Source of the DNA: JACNKJ01 sp964344565
GTDB taxonomy: Bacteria; Krumholzibacteriota; Krumholzibacteriia; JACNKJ01
Length of the DNA: 64,000 bases
Direction: 5' to 3'
NCBI GenBank assembly: GCA_964344565.1
Contig: CAYFNT010000002.1
Span: forward strand, 186,001 to 250,000
Part shown: positions 24,714 to 33,554 of the stretch, piece after piece
How the letters are laid out: every line of letters starts with the position of its first letter
Position numbering within the stretch: the first letter of the stretch is position 1
Notes under the pieces: generated by a model
Told to the model about the DNA's origin: nothing
The model's input: only the letters and a program-made list of their open reading frames with translations
Databases searched by the model: none
Program-made: the position numbers and the translations under genes

Positions 24714-27700
24714 ATGAGCGAGAAGATCCAGAGCCAGACCGATCCCGCGACCGCCGAGCCCTTCGCCACCGAACACAAGCTGCGTTTCGTGACGGCGGCG
24801 TCGCTTTTCGACGGGCACGATGCGGCCATCAACATCATGCGGCGGATCCTGCAGCAGGAGGGCGCGGAGGTCATCCACCTGGGGCACAACCGCTCGGTGG
24901 ACGAGATCGTCGAGGCCGCCGTGCAGGAGGACGCCCAGGGCATCGCCGTGTCCAGTTATCAGGGGGGGCACACGGAGTTCTTCAAGTACATGGTGGACCT
25001 GCTGAAGAATAGCGGCGCGCCGCAGATCAAGGTCTTCGGCGGCGGCGGCGGCACCATCACCGACGAGGAAGCGGCGGAGCTGCACGACTACGGCGTGGAG
25101 CGCATCTACTCGGTGGAAGACGGCCGGCTCATGGGTCTCACCGGCATGATCCGCGACATGTTGAAGCGCGCAGACTTCGATCCGGCGGGCGATACCGCCG
25201 GGATGCCGGCGGGCCTCTACGAACGCGATCCGGGCCAGGTGGCCCGGGCCATCAGCATCCTCGAGCGCGATGCCGACATGCCGGCCATGGATCAGCACCG
25301 CGAAACCTTGAACGCGCGTCTCGGCGAAAATGCGCCCCTCGTGCTCGGCATCACCGGCACCGGCGGCGCGGGCAAGAGCTCGCTGACCGACGAACTGGTG
25401 CGCCGCGTGCTCGACCGTTTCGACGATCGCACGGTGGCCATCCTCTCGGTGGATCCGAGCCGCCGCCGCACAGGCGGCGCGCTGCTGGGCGACCGCATCC
25501 GCATGAACGCGGTGCACGGCGAGCGGGTCTTCATGCATTCCTTGGCCACGCGGCAGGCCCACACGTCCACCGCCCGGGTGGTTGAGGACGCGCTGCTCGC
25601 CCTGCGCGCCGCGGGATACGACCTGATCATCCTCGAGACCGCGGGTATCGGTCAGAGCGACTCGCAGGTGGTGGACCTCACCGATCTTTCGCTATACGTC
25701 ATGACGCCCGAGTTCGGCGCGCCCAGCCAGCTCGAGAAGATCGAGATGCTGGATTTCGCCGACGGCGTGGTCATCAACAAAGCCGACAAGCGCGGGGCCG
25801 ACGACGCCCTGCGCGACGTGCGCAAGCAGGTGCAGCGCAACAAGGGCCTCTTCGAGCTGCCTCCCGAGCAGATGCCCGTCTTCCTCACCGCGGCCAACCA
25901 CTTCGGCGACGAGGGCGTGGACAATCTATTCCTCTGGGTCATCGGACAGGTGTCCGAGAAGAGCGGACGCGAATGGACGCCCGCCGCCATGCCCGATCGC
26001 GTGGGCGAGGTGCCCACGGTGGTGCCCGGCGAGCGGGTGCGCTATCTGTCGGAGATCGCGGAAGCCGTGCGGCATCACCATCGCCGCAGCGAGGGGCAGG
26101 CTTCCCTTGCCGAAAGGCTCGATGGCCTCGCCCGCAGCCTGCGCGAACTGGGTGACATGGTGCCGGACCTCGAGTCCGACTACAGCACCGAGCAGCTGAG
26201 TGGGGGCGCGGAATCTGCCATTCTGCTGCTTCGGCAGCGCTACCACGAACTGCTCGGCGAACTGGATCCGACCCTGCGGAAGCAGCTCGCCGAATGGAAG
26301 GGCAAGAAGGACAGCTACCTCGCCGACGACACGGTCTACCAGGTGCGTGGACGCGACGTGCACGTGAGGAACTATCACGAGAGCCTGTCGGGCACGCGGG
26401 TGCCCAAGGTGGCCCTTCCCGAGACCCGCGATTGGGGCGAGCTGGCCCGCTGGTTCGGGCGCGAGAACCTGCCAGGCGAATTTCCCTACACCGCCGGGGT
26501 CTTCCCCTTCAAGCGCACCCAGGAAGATCCCACCCGCATGTTCGCCGGCGAAGGCACGGCCGAGCGCACCAATCGGCGATTCCACTACGTGAGCCGGGGC
26601 CTGCCCGCGGTGAGGCTGTCCACCGCCTTCGATTCGGTGACCCTCTACGGCGAGGATCCCGATGAGCGCCCGGACATCTACGGCAAGATCGGCAACAGCG
26701 GCGTGAGCATCTGCTCCCTGGACGACATGAAGCGCCTCTACTCGGGCTTCGATCTGGGCGCGCCCACGAGCAGCGTGAGCATGACCATCAACGGCCCCGC
26801 GCCCATGGCCCTGGCCTTCTTCCTCAACACGGCCATCGACCAGGCGGTGGAAACGCGGCTCCGGGATACCGGCCGATGGGAGGATGCCGAGAAGAAGATC
26901 GCCGAGATCACCGGCGGCGCGCAGCCGAAGTATCGGGCGAACATGCCCCAGGGCCACGACGGACGCGGTCTCGCCATGCTGGGCGTCACCGGCGATCAGC
27001 TGCTGCCGGCCGACGAGTACGCCGAGATCAAGGCGCAGGTGCTGTCCTCTGTGCGCGGAACCGTGCAGGCGGACATCCTCAAGGAGGACCAGGCCCAGAA
27101 CACCTGCATCTTCAGCACCGAATTCGCCCTGAAGATGATGGGGGACATCCAGCAGTACTTCGTCGAGAAGCAGGTGCGAAACTTCTACAGCGTGTCCATC
27201 AGCGGCTACCACATCGCCGAGGCCGGGGCGAACCCGGTGAGCCAGCTGGCCTTCACCCTGGCCAACGGCTTCACCTACGTGGAGTACTACCGCGCCCGCG
27301 GCATGCAGGTGGACGGCTTCGCGCCCAACCTCAGCTTCTTCTTCAGCAACGGCGTCGATGCCGAGTACTCGGTCATCGGGCGCGTGGCCCGGCGCATCTG
27401 GGCCATCGCCATGCGCGATCTCTATGGCGCGGGCGAGCGCAGCCAGAAGCTGAAGTATCATATCCAGACCAGCGGGCGTTCGCTGCACGCGCAGGAAATC
27501 CAGTTCAACGACATCCGCACCACCCTGCAGGCGCTCTACGCCATCAACGACAATGCCCAGAGCCTGCACACCAACGCCTACGACGAGGCCATCACCACGC
27601 CCACCGAGGAGTCGGTGCGGCGGGCCCTCGCGATCCAGCTGATCATCAACCGCGAGCTGGGGCTGGCCAAGAACGAGAACCCGCTGCAGGGCGCCTTCAT

Positions 27701-28157
27701 CATCGACCTGCTCACCCATCTGGTCGAGGAGGCCGTGCTGAAGGAGTTCGATTCGCTCACCGAGCGCGGCGGCGTGTTGGGCGCCATGGAGACCATGTAC
27801 CAGCGCGGGAAGATCCAGGAGGAGAGTCTCTACTACGAGACTCTCAAGCACAGCGGCGAGTTGCCCATCGTCGGCGTGAACATGTTCCAGAATCCCCACG
27901 CCGAGGAAGGCAAGGTCGTGGAGACCGAACTCATCCGCTCCAGCGAGGAGGAGAAGAAGGGGCAGGTGAACCAGGTGCGCGATCTCCATGAGCGCCACAA
28001 GGATATGGCCACGACTGCGCTGGAGCGATTGCGCGAGGCCGCACTCGCCAACGAGAATATTTTCGAGGTGCTCATGGACGCGGCGAAGGTCTGCACCATC
28101 GGCCAGATGAGCCGGGCTCTCTATGGTATCGGAGGGCAGTACCGCAGGGGGATGTAG
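24714..28157 (+). CDS. icmF: fused isobutyryl-CoA mutase IcmF
   Basis: 1147 residues, the length and order typical of IcmF. The N-terminal B12-binding domain has H35 in SLFDGHDAAINIMRRIL (DxHxxG-type lower ligand) and SSYQGGHTEFFKY. A MeaB-like G-protein chaperone follows, with Walker A GTGGAGKS at residues 215-222, LSVDPSRRRTGGALLGDR and NKADKRG. The C-terminal half is the TIM-barrel mutase (YTAGVFPFKRTQEDPTRMFAGEG, SISGYHIAEAGANP, HIQTSGRSLHAQEIQFNDIRTT). It interconverts isobutyryl-CoA and n-butyryl-CoA (some homologues use pivalyl- or isovaleryl-CoA) with adenosylcobalamin. The ATG at 24714 is chosen over a TTG 27 bases upstream because homology begins after it. No B12 riboswitch is visible upstream. 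It is followed directly by a membrane gene. Confidence 0.95.
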   Translation: MSEKIQSQTDPATAEPFATEHKLRFVTAASLFDGHDAAINIMRRILQQEGAEVIHLGHNRSVDEIVEAAVQEDAQGIAVSSYQGGHTEFFKYMVDLLKNSGAPQIKVFGGGGGTITDEEAAELHDYGVERIYSVEDGRLMGLTGMIRDMLKRADFDPAGDTAGMPAGLYERDPGQVARAISILERDADMPAMDQHRETLNARLGENAPLVLGITGTGGAGKSSLTDELVRRVLDRFDDRTVAILSVDPSRRRTGGALLGDRIRMNAVHGERVFMHSLATRQAHTSTARVVEDALLALRAAGYDLIILETAGIGQSDSQVVDLTDLSLYVMTPEFGAPSQLEKIEMLDFADGVVINKADKRGADDALRDVRKQVQRNKGLFELPPEQMPVFLTAANHFGDEGVDNLFLWVIGQVSEKSGREWTPAAMPDRVGEVPTVVPGERVRYLSEIAEAVRHHHRRSEGQASLAERLDGLARSLRELGDMVPDLESDYSTEQLSGGAESAILLLRQRYHELLGELDPTLRKQLAEWKGKKDSYLADDTVYQVRGRDVHVRNYHESLSGTRVPKVALPETRDWGELARWFGRENLPGEFPYTAGVFPFKRTQEDPTRMFAGEGTAERTNRRFHYVSRGLPAVRLSTAFDSVTLYGEDPDERPDIYGKIGNSGVSICSLDDMKRLYSGFDLGAPTSSVSMTINGPAPMALAFFLNTAIDQAVETRLRDTGRWEDAEKKIAEITGGAQPKYRANMPQGHDGRGLAMLGVTGDQLLPADEYAEIKAQVLSSVRGTVQADILKEDQAQNTCIFSTEFALKMMGDIQQYFVEKQVRNFYSVSISGYHIAEAGANPVSQLAFTLANGFTYVEYYRARGMQVDGFAPNLSFFFSNGVDAEYSVIGRVARRIWAIAMRDLYGAGERSQKLKYHIQTSGRSLHAQEIQFNDIRTTLQALYAINDNAQSLHTNAYDEAITTPTEESVRRALAIQLIINRELGLAKNENPLQGAFIIDLLTHLVEEAVLKEFDSLTERGGVLGAMETMYQRGKIQEESLYYETLKHSGELPIVGVNMFQNPHAEEGKVVETELIRSSEEEKKGQVNQVRDLHERHKDMATTALERLREAALANENIFEVLMDAAKVCTIGQMSRALYGIGGQYRRGM

Positions 28158-28661
28158 ATGCAGGAGTCCCGGAAGCCCAAGATGACCATTCGCCGAATCG
28201 GTGGCTACCTGCAGCGTATCGTGCCCATCACGGACGCCGCCGGCGAGGTGGTCGGGCACGCCCTCAAACCCTTCATGGTAGAGCTCCGCCCGCGGGACAT
28301 CTGGCAGATTCTACTGGGCGCGTCCGCATTCGCCCTCCCGGTTTCACTGACCGAGGAAGTGTGGAATCTCGGAGCCGAGCTTCCATTTCTTAATGTGGCG
28401 CTCCTCGCGGGCTTTTCGCTGGTTGTCATCGCCAACTTCATCTACTTCAACTTCTACCGATTCCACTTCCGGGATCACCTCTACAACTACATCAAGCGAG
28501 TCCTCGCCACCTACATGCTGGCCTTGCTTGTGGCGGCGGCCTTCCTGACCTTGTTCGACAAGGCCCCCTGGAGCACGGAATGGATGATCGCCGTGAAGCG
28601 CATGATCATCGTTGCCTTTCCCGCATCGATGAGCGCGACTATCTCGGACGTGATCAAGTAG
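28158..28661 (+). CDS. DUF2391-like integral membrane protein
   Basis: 167 residues with four or so hydrophobic helices. The N-terminus is polar, and the first helix region (DIWQILLGASAFALPVSLTEEVWNLG) is the conserved part of the DUF2391/TIGR02587 family as I remember it, with AFPASMSATISDVIK at the end. Its ATG follows the icmF stop with no gap, so the two are co-transcribed. The function is unknown; the proximity to icmF may be operon convenience. It ends 24 bases before the convergent antiporter stop. Confidence 0.75.
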   Translation: MQESRKPKMTIRRIGGYLQRIVPITDAAGEVVGHALKPFMVELRPRDIWQILLGASAFALPVSLTEEVWNLGAELPFLNVALLAGFSLVVIANFIYFNFYRFHFRDHLYNYIKRVLATYMLALLVAAAFLTLFDKAPWSTEWMIAVKRMIIVAFPASMSATISDVIK

Positions 28662-28685
28662 CTTTCGAGATCTTGGGGAGCGGTT

Positions 28686-30359
28686 CTAGGCGCAGGTCTC
28701 CTTGTGCCGCTCTTCGCGAAGAAGTTCCTCGATACGGGCGGAATCCACGCCCAGATGTTCGAGCGCCTGCCGCGAGACCTCCAGGCCCGCTTCGAGCTTG
28801 GGCATCACGACTTCGTAGAGCCCCTTCCCGGACAATTCTCGCATGAGCTCATCGGTTTCCGCCCTCGCGACCACATGAAGGTCGGGTCGTAGCTGCTGGG
28901 CGTGAGCGACCACGGAGCGCGCCGTTTCCGGCGCCGCGCTGGTGAGAATCAACAAGCGCGCCCGATCCAGGCCCGCGGCCTCCAGCACCACCGGCTGGGC
29001 GGCGTCGCCGAAGACGACGGGATAACCGTCGCTGCGGCAACTCTCCTGGCGATACTTGTCCAATTCGATGGCCACGAAAGGGAGTGACAGGCGCGTCAGA
29101 ACTGCCGCGGCGACCTGGCCGACCCGACCGATTCCCACGACGATGACATGGTCCTTGAGCGAGTCATCGGGAATGTTGATGGTCATGACCGGTTCGACCT
29201 GGCTACGCCGCCGCGTTCGGGTGTAGATGGGAGTCGTGGCCTGCGAAATGAAGGGCGTCGCGAACATCGAGACCAGGGCCACGGAGATGATCAGGGAGTT
29301 GAACTCAGCGCTGATGTTTCCGGTCGCCAGGCCCACGCGGCCGATCACGAAGGAAAACTCGCCCGCCTGGAACATCGTAAGGGCCAGGGCCAGGGGCACC
29401 ACGTTCCGGTAGCCGAAGGCCCAGCCAAGGCCCGCGAAGATCGCGCCTTTCAACACGGCGATGACGATGACCAGTCCGAGAACCAGGAGCCATTGATCGC
29501 GCAGGAAGGACGGCTCCACGAGCATTCCCACCGAGACGAAGAAGAGGAGTCCGAAGACGTCCCGAAGCGGAATGACATCGCTGAGAGCCTGGTGGGCCAG
29601 GTCCGATTCGCTGATCACGATTCCCGCTACGAAGGAGCCGAGGGCGAAGCTAAGACCGATCTTGTAGGTCGCATATCCGATTCCCAGCCCGAGGGCCGCG
29701 ACGGTCAGAATGAACAGCTCACGCGAGTTCCATAGGCTGACGCGGCGCAGAAGGGCCGGAATCAGTCTGACTCCCACCAGAATCATGAGGGCGAGGAAGA
29801 CCGCTCCGCGGGCCAGTGCCCAACCCAGATCCGGCAGGCCGGCCTGGATGTCCGTGATGCGGGGAAGCAGGATGAGCATGGGCACGACCGCCAGATCCTG
29901 TACGATCAGCATGCCCACCATCACGCGGCTCGAGAGCGTTCCCAGACGTCCTTGGCTCTGAAGGGTTTTCAGGATGACCATGGTGCTGGAAAGCGAGACG
30001 CAGGCCCCGAACCAGACGGACTGGGTCCAGGACCAATCCAGGACCGCGCCGATTCCCATGGCCGCGGCGACCGTCGTGACCAGCTGGATAGAGGTTCCAA
30101 GCAGTGCGACCTTGCGTACGGGTCGCAGTTCCTTGAAGGAGAACTCGAGACCCAAGGCGAAGAGCAGGAGGGCGACGCCGATCTCGGCCAGCAGCTCGAT
30201 GTCGTGGGGGTCGTAGACAAGCGCGCCGCCGGTCAGGGGACCGAGCACGACGCCCGCGGCGATGTAGCCCAGGATCAAGGGCTGCTTCAACCTCTGGGCC
30301 GCGAGGCCTCCCAGGAAGCCGGCCAAGACGATGACGGCGACGTCCGCGGCGATTCCCAT
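28686..30359 (-). CDS. Kef-type CPA2 cation/proton antiporter with TrkA-N domain
   Basis: 557 residues. The first 380 residues form the CPA2 transporter (GFLGGLAAQRLKQPLILGYIAAGVVLGP, LGLEFSFKEL, SSTMVILKTLQ, GSFVAGIVISESD) with 11-12 helices. The remaining part is a cytosolic RCK/TrkA-N domain with the Rossmann motif VIVVGIGRVGQVAAAVL and VFGDAAQPVVLEAAGLDRA. Such proteins exchange potassium or sodium for protons at the inner membrane and respond to NAD(H) or thiol adducts. It is closest to the YbaL/KefB/RosB style; the ion is not assignable. The start at MGIAADVAV is preferred because an N-terminal extension to 30494 lacks hydrophobic or start features. Confidence 0.88.
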   Translation of the reverse strand: MGIAADVAVIVLAGFLGGLAAQRLKQPLILGYIAAGVVLGPLTGGALVYDPHDIELLAEIGVALLLFALGLEFSFKELRPVRKVALLGTSIQLVTTVAAAMGIGAVLDWSWTQSVWFGACVSLSSTMVILKTLQSQGRLGTLSSRVMVGMLIVQDLAVVPMLILLPRITDIQAGLPDLGWALARGAVFLALMILVGVRLIPALLRRVSLWNSRELFILTVAALGLGIGYATYKIGLSFALGSFVAGIVISESDLAHQALSDVIPLRDVFGLLFFVSVGMLVEPSFLRDQWLLVLGLVIVIAVLKGAIFAGLGWAFGYRNVVPLALALTMFQAGEFSFVIGRVGLATGNISAEFNSLIISVALVSMFATPFISQATTPIYTRTRRRSQVEPVMTINIPDDSLKDHVIVVGIGRVGQVAAAVLTRLSLPFVAIELDKYRQESCRSDGYPVVFGDAAQPVVLEAAGLDRARLLILTSAAPETARSVVAHAQQLRPDLHVVARAETDELMRELSGKGLYEVVMPKLEAGLEVSRQALEHLGVDSARIEELLREERHKETCA

Positions 30360-30482
30360 TTCGCTCCTAGTACTTGTGGCGGCGATATGGGAAAGCTCCC
30401 GGCCGCCACGGTTTGCCTTGGTTCTCGGTTTCCGAAAGAATGCCCGAGAAACTTCTGTCGCACAAGGCCCCAGGGACCCAGC

Positions 30483-30511
30483 TTTACAATCCATTGGTGC
30501 TGGGCTACCTT
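30483..30511 (+). promoter_or_regulatory. leaderless promoter of the lipoprotein gene at 30518
   Basis: TTTACA (30483-30488) and TACCTT (30506-30511) have a 17-nt spacer, and 6 nt separate the -10 from the ATG. No ribosome-binding site is present. Confidence 0.65.
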
Positions 30512-30517
30512 CTCTTC

Positions 30518-31225
30518 ATGCTCAGAATCCGCCGGATGCTTCCGGCGCTTGTGATGATCGCGGTGGTCGCCTTGAGCGGCTGCGTGTATTGGCGCCTCCT
30601 GCAATTCAAGAAGCAGTTCAGCGACTTTCACGAGAATTTCGAATTCCGCAACGACGGCCGTTACGCGCTCATCATCAAGAAACCCCTGCTCAGCGGGGAT
30701 GATGTGGATTTCCTCATGAAGGCCGAGCCGACGCGCACCGAAAGCGTGAGTGGTATGGTCGTCGGAAGAAGCTACGTCTTCCACCTCGATGAAGGGACGG
30801 GATCCGGAAGCGTGCTCGACTACGACCTGCGTTTCGATGCCGACCTCTTCGAGGAGATGCACTTCCCCGAGGAGTTCGGGGACCTCTTCCCCGAAGACGT
30901 CCTCGTCGCGCTCCTCGCGAGCTTGGGCGATGCGAAAGCCGATCGCAGGACCGAGAACGTGAGCGCGAAGATCCGGAAGGATCGCATTCGCGAACTCATG
31001 CCGAGTCGGAGCCGGGTTCTGGAAGTGCTGGGCAAGCCCAGCGAGAAGTGGCGGGAAAGGGACGGCCTCGACCGCCTCTTCTACCGCTACCAGCTCGAGA
31101 CCGCAACGCGCGATCTCAAGCCCCATGAAACGCGCGCCTTCGGTCGCTTCCACTACGAGGGCGAGGTGCTGAAAAAAGTGGACGCCTCCTTCGCGGGGCA
31201 TGTTTTTTCATTCGAGATTCCATGA
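30518..31225 (+). CDS. predicted lipoprotein of unknown function
   Basis: 235 residues. The N-terminus MLRIRRMLPALVMIAVVALSGC is a clear lipoprotein signal with lipobox LSGC, so the mature protein would be lipid-anchored at Cys22 and face the periplasm or surface. The rest is soluble and charged. SRVLEVLGKPSEKW and the following YRYQLE resemble the short lGkPs motif of BamE/SmpA-like folds, but the match is too small to assign. The start is fixed by a promoter ending 6 nt upstream; a longer frame from 30374 would remove the signal from the N-terminus. Its neighbour 41 bases downstream is a NYN-domain protein. Confidence 0.75.
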   Translation: MLRIRRMLPALVMIAVVALSGCVYWRLLQFKKQFSDFHENFEFRNDGRYALIIKKPLLSGDDVDFLMKAEPTRTESVSGMVVGRSYVFHLDEGTGSGSVLDYDLRFDADLFEEMHFPEEFGDLFPEDVLVALLASLGDAKADRRTENVSAKIRKDRIRELMPSRSRVLEVLGKPSEKWRERDGLDRLFYRYQLETATRDLKPHETRAFGRFHYEGEVLKKVDASFAGHVFSFEIP

Positions 31226-31265
31226 CCAGTATTCTGAGGATGGGAATCTAAAAAAAGGAGTCGAC

Positions 31266-31898
31266 ATGGCAAAGGCCGCGATACTTATCGATGGCGCCTA
31301 TTTGGAGATGCTGCTCATCAAGGAGCACGACAGGGCGCAGGTGGACTATCACAAGCTCACGCTCGGCCTGATAAAGAAGGTGTCGCGCTACGTGGGCAGT
31401 CACGTGAACCTGCTACGCACCTACTACTATCACGCGCTGCCCTGGGCGCCGGCAGAGCCGGACGAAGAGGAGCAGGAGCGCGTCTACAAGAAGCGCGGGT
31501 TCTTCCACCGCCTGGAGTACCTGCCGCGCTTCGAGGTCAGACTCGGCAGAACCCAGCGCGTGCTCACCGAGGAAGGCGCCACCAGCTTCGAGCAGCGCGG
31601 CGTCGACGTGCAGCTCGTAGCCGACATGGTTCACCTGGCGGCCAAGGGCAAGGTGGACCACATTGTGCTGGTCGCCCCCGACTCGGACTTCGTACCGGCG
31701 GTGAAGATGGTCAAGGACATGGGCGTGGTCGTCCACCTGGTGCACGGGGGGAACCTGTCCGCCAGCGCCGACATGCGCATGGCCTGCGATGAGCGCATCG
31801 AACTGGACGACGACTTCGTCTACGATGTGCGCAGGGGCGGCAACGTGAAGCAGCCTGAAAACGTCGGCGATCGTAACTACGACGATTACAATTACTAG
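31266..31898 (+). CDS. NYN-domain (LabA/DUF88-like) protein, probable RNase
   Basis: 210 residues. AAILIDGAYLE at the start, GVDVQLVADMVHLAAKG in the middle and IVLVAPDSDFVPAVKMVKDMGVVV contain the acidic residues (D in IDG, D in VDV, DSDF) that bind metal in NYN/PIN-like nucleases. Family members are thought to cleave or bind RNA, and LabA-like ones regulate gene expression. The C-terminal tail is acidic and tyrosine-rich (DRNYDDYNY). AAGGAG lies 5 nt before the ATG. The following HD gene begins 12 bases after the stop, so the two likely form an operon, both with nucleotide-type chemistry. Confidence 0.85.
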   Translation: MAKAAILIDGAYLEMLLIKEHDRAQVDYHKLTLGLIKKVSRYVGSHVNLLRTYYYHALPWAPAEPDEEEQERVYKKRGFFHRLEYLPRFEVRLGRTQRVLTEEGATSFEQRGVDVQLVADMVHLAAKGKVDHIVLVAPDSDFVPAVKMVKDMGVVVHLVHGGNLSASADMRMACDERIELDDDFVYDVRRGGNVKQPENVGDRNYDDYNY

Positions 31899-31910
31899 TC
31901 GGGAGGAAGC

Positions 31911-32447
31911 ATGAACGAGACGGTGGCGAAGCTCTGGCCGGAGCTCGAGTGGATAGAAGACGCGGACCTTCGCGAGAAGACCGCCAAGGTCTGGGAGTTC
32001 GCACTGGAGAAGAGCGTACTCAGCGCCGAGGACCTCGAGACCATTCCCTTCACGCTGCTCACCAAGAAGGCCGTGACCTTCATGGCCCACAAGCGCAGCG
32101 TGGTGCATGTCTGCCGCGACAGCGCGCTGAAGATGCGCGAATTCTACGGCGACACCATTCCCATCGACATGGATCTGCTCATCTCTGGCGCCATACTCAT
32201 CGACGTGGGCAAGCTGCTCGAGTACGAACTCGACGAAAACGGCAAGGCCGTGCAGAGCGACTACGGCAAGCTGCTGCGCCACCCCTTCAGCGGCGTCGGG
32301 CTGGCCATGCGCTACGACTTGCCGGCGGAGGTCTGCCACATGATCGCCATGCACGCCAAGGAAGGCGACACGGGACAGCGCAGCATCGAAGGCCTCATCG
32401 TCCACCATGCGGATTTCATGACCTTCGAGCCCTTCAAACTGATCTAG
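31911..32447 (+). CDS. HD-domain protein with altered HD dyad
   Basis: 178 residues. The fold is that of an HD phosphohydrolase: HKRSVVHVCRDSALKM (first His), GAILIDVGKLLEYE where the HD dyad belongs, HPFSGVGLAMRYDLP, HMIAMHAKEGD and IVHHADFMTFE. The usual LHD(I/V)GK reads LIDVGK, so the histidine of the dyad is replaced by isoleucine while the aspartate is kept. Loss of this ligand often weakens or abolishes metal-dependent phosphatase activity, so it may be a binding or regulatory protein. The sequence around this codon is clean, with no frameshift sign. GGGAGGAAG precedes the ATG. It ends 26 bases before a strong terminator. Confidence 0.82.
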   Translation: MNETVAKLWPELEWIEDADLREKTAKVWEFALEKSVLSAEDLETIPFTLLTKKAVTFMAHKRSVVHVCRDSALKMREFYGDTIPIDMDLLISGAILIDVGKLLEYELDENGKAVQSDYGKLLRHPFSGVGLAMRYDLPAEVCHMIAMHAKEGDTGQRSIEGLIVHHADFMTFEPFKLI

Positions 32448-32473
32448 GGCTGCCCCCTGCCAGCCAGAAATTC

Positions 32474-32505
32474 ACCCTTCCCCGAGTTGGGGGAGGGTTT
32501 TTTTT
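32474..32505 (+). terminator. strong intrinsic terminator after the NYN-HD pair
   Basis: ACCCTTCCCC (32474-32483) pairs with GGGGGAGGGT (32489-32498) around GAGTT and is followed by eight T residues. Confidence 0.85.
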
Positions 32506-32615
32506 GTTGGCAGAAGCGAGCGGCGAGCACTCCTAGTCGCCTGTGGCAAACACGGTTTCGAATAGTGGAACATTCGGACAAGGAAACCCTAAAACATTGT
32601 AAACAAATAAGTTAC

Positions 32616-32644
32616 TTGATTGTCGCGAGTCCTTGAATTACTCT
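32616..32644 (+). promoter_or_regulatory. promoter of the secreted protein gene at 32680
   Basis: TTGATT (32616-32621) and TACTCT (32639-32644) are 17 nt apart; the leader of about 30 nt holds AAAGGA. The -10 is identical to that of the four-gene membrane operon. The gap 32506-32615 is AT-rich and holds nothing else I can name. Confidence 0.55.
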
Positions 32645-32679
32645 GCGGTCCTCTCTGGACCTCACCGAAAGGACTCATC

Positions 32680-33384
32680 ATGAAAAGACAGCTAGTAGTC
32701 GCCCTGGCCATGCTTGGCCTCAGTCTGAGCGCCTTCGCCCTCGAGCCGAACCCCATGGCCGGGGACGGTGGAGTGCTCGACGTGCCTTCCTCGGATCGCG
32801 CCGTGCTGACGGCCTACGCGGATCAGCCCACCTTCTCGGCCGCGGCGGGCGCCACGGTCGTCATCGATTTCGAGGATCAGGCCTCCGGTACCGTGGTGAC
32901 CAACCACTACGCCGGCGCCGGCATCGCGATGATCAGCGGCACCTCGGACCTGGGAGCCACGTCTCAGTACGTGTACTCCTCGGCGGGACTGCCTTTCCCC
33001 ATGTTTACGGCCGGCACACTTCCTAGCGAGACGAACTTCCTGGCCAACAACTGGAACGCTCCCATCTACTGCACCGGCAAGATCAGTTTCGAGTTGGTCA
33101 GCACGAGCACGGCCATCGGCGCTTTCGTGGCCGACGGCTCGCCTCTGGGCGATTTCGCCATCGAGCTCTTCGATGAAGATTCCAACAGCCTCGGCGCCAT
33201 TTCCGTGTCGCCCCGAACGCTTCCCGATTCCTTCGTGGGCGTGATCAGCGACACCCCCTTCAAGAGCGCCACTTTCTATTCTATGGACGCCTTCGATTCC
33301 TGGGGACTGGACAACCTCGAGTTCCTCCCCGGATCCACGGCGACCGAGGAAGGCACCTGGAGCGACATAAAGGCGATGTACTAG
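32680..33384 (+). CDS. secreted protein with WSxIK C-terminal motif
   Basis: 234 residues. The signal peptide MKRQLVVALAMLGLSLSAFA is followed by a beta-rich domain (VIDFEDQASGTVVTNHYAGAGI near the start, FDSWGLDNLEF near the end) of the kind found in exported PEP-CTERM and concanavalin-like proteins. There is no PEP-CTERM tail and no FlgD-like domain; the protein ends EEGTWSDIKAMY. The final nine residues match the ends of two other exported proteins in the window (SWSQVKSIF and SWSHIKGLY), suggesting a shared C-terminal signal. The ATG at 32680 has AAAGGA upstream and starts the signal peptide; the frame is open to 32620 without start support. Function unknown, likely surface or extracellular. 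Confidence 0.8.
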   Translation: MKRQLVVALAMLGLSLSAFALEPNPMAGDGGVLDVPSSDRAVLTAYADQPTFSAAAGATVVIDFEDQASGTVVTNHYAGAGIAMISGTSDLGATSQYVYSSAGLPFPMFTAGTLPSETNFLANNWNAPIYCTGKISFELVSTSTAIGAFVADGSPLGDFAIELFDEDSNSLGAISVSPRTLPDSFVGVISDTPFKSATFYSMDAFDSWGLDNLEFLPGSTATEEGTWSDIKAMY

Positions 33385-33385
33385 A

Positions 33386-33413
33386 AGTCGCCAGTCCCGA
33401 GTCACCAGTAACG
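33386..33413. repeat. heptamer array, AGTCNCC type
   Basis: AGTCGCC-AGTCCCG-AGTCACC-AGTAACG begins one base after the stop codon at 33384 and ends 2 bases before a terminator stem. Confidence 0.65.
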
Positions 33414-33415
33414 AA

Positions 33416-33445
33416 AAACCCTCCCCTGGCAATGGGGGAGGGTTT
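33416..33445. terminator. bidirectional intrinsic terminator between the secreted-protein gene and rex
   Basis: AAACCCTCCCC (33416-33426) pairs with GGGGAGGGTTT (33435-33445). T-rich sequence follows in both directions (TTTCTTTC on plus, TTTTTCG on minus), as expected between convergent genes. Confidence 0.8.
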
Positions 33446-33449
33446 CTTT

Positions 33450-33554
<105 letters not shown>

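Noticed and set aside
25926..28259. Long minus-strand frame opposite icmF
   Set aside because: Antisense shadow of a well-supported enzyme gene; no ribosome-binding site or recognisable protein.
32518..32545. Heptamer array (GCGAGCG/GCGAGCA)
   Set aside because: Two units only, then the pattern is lost.
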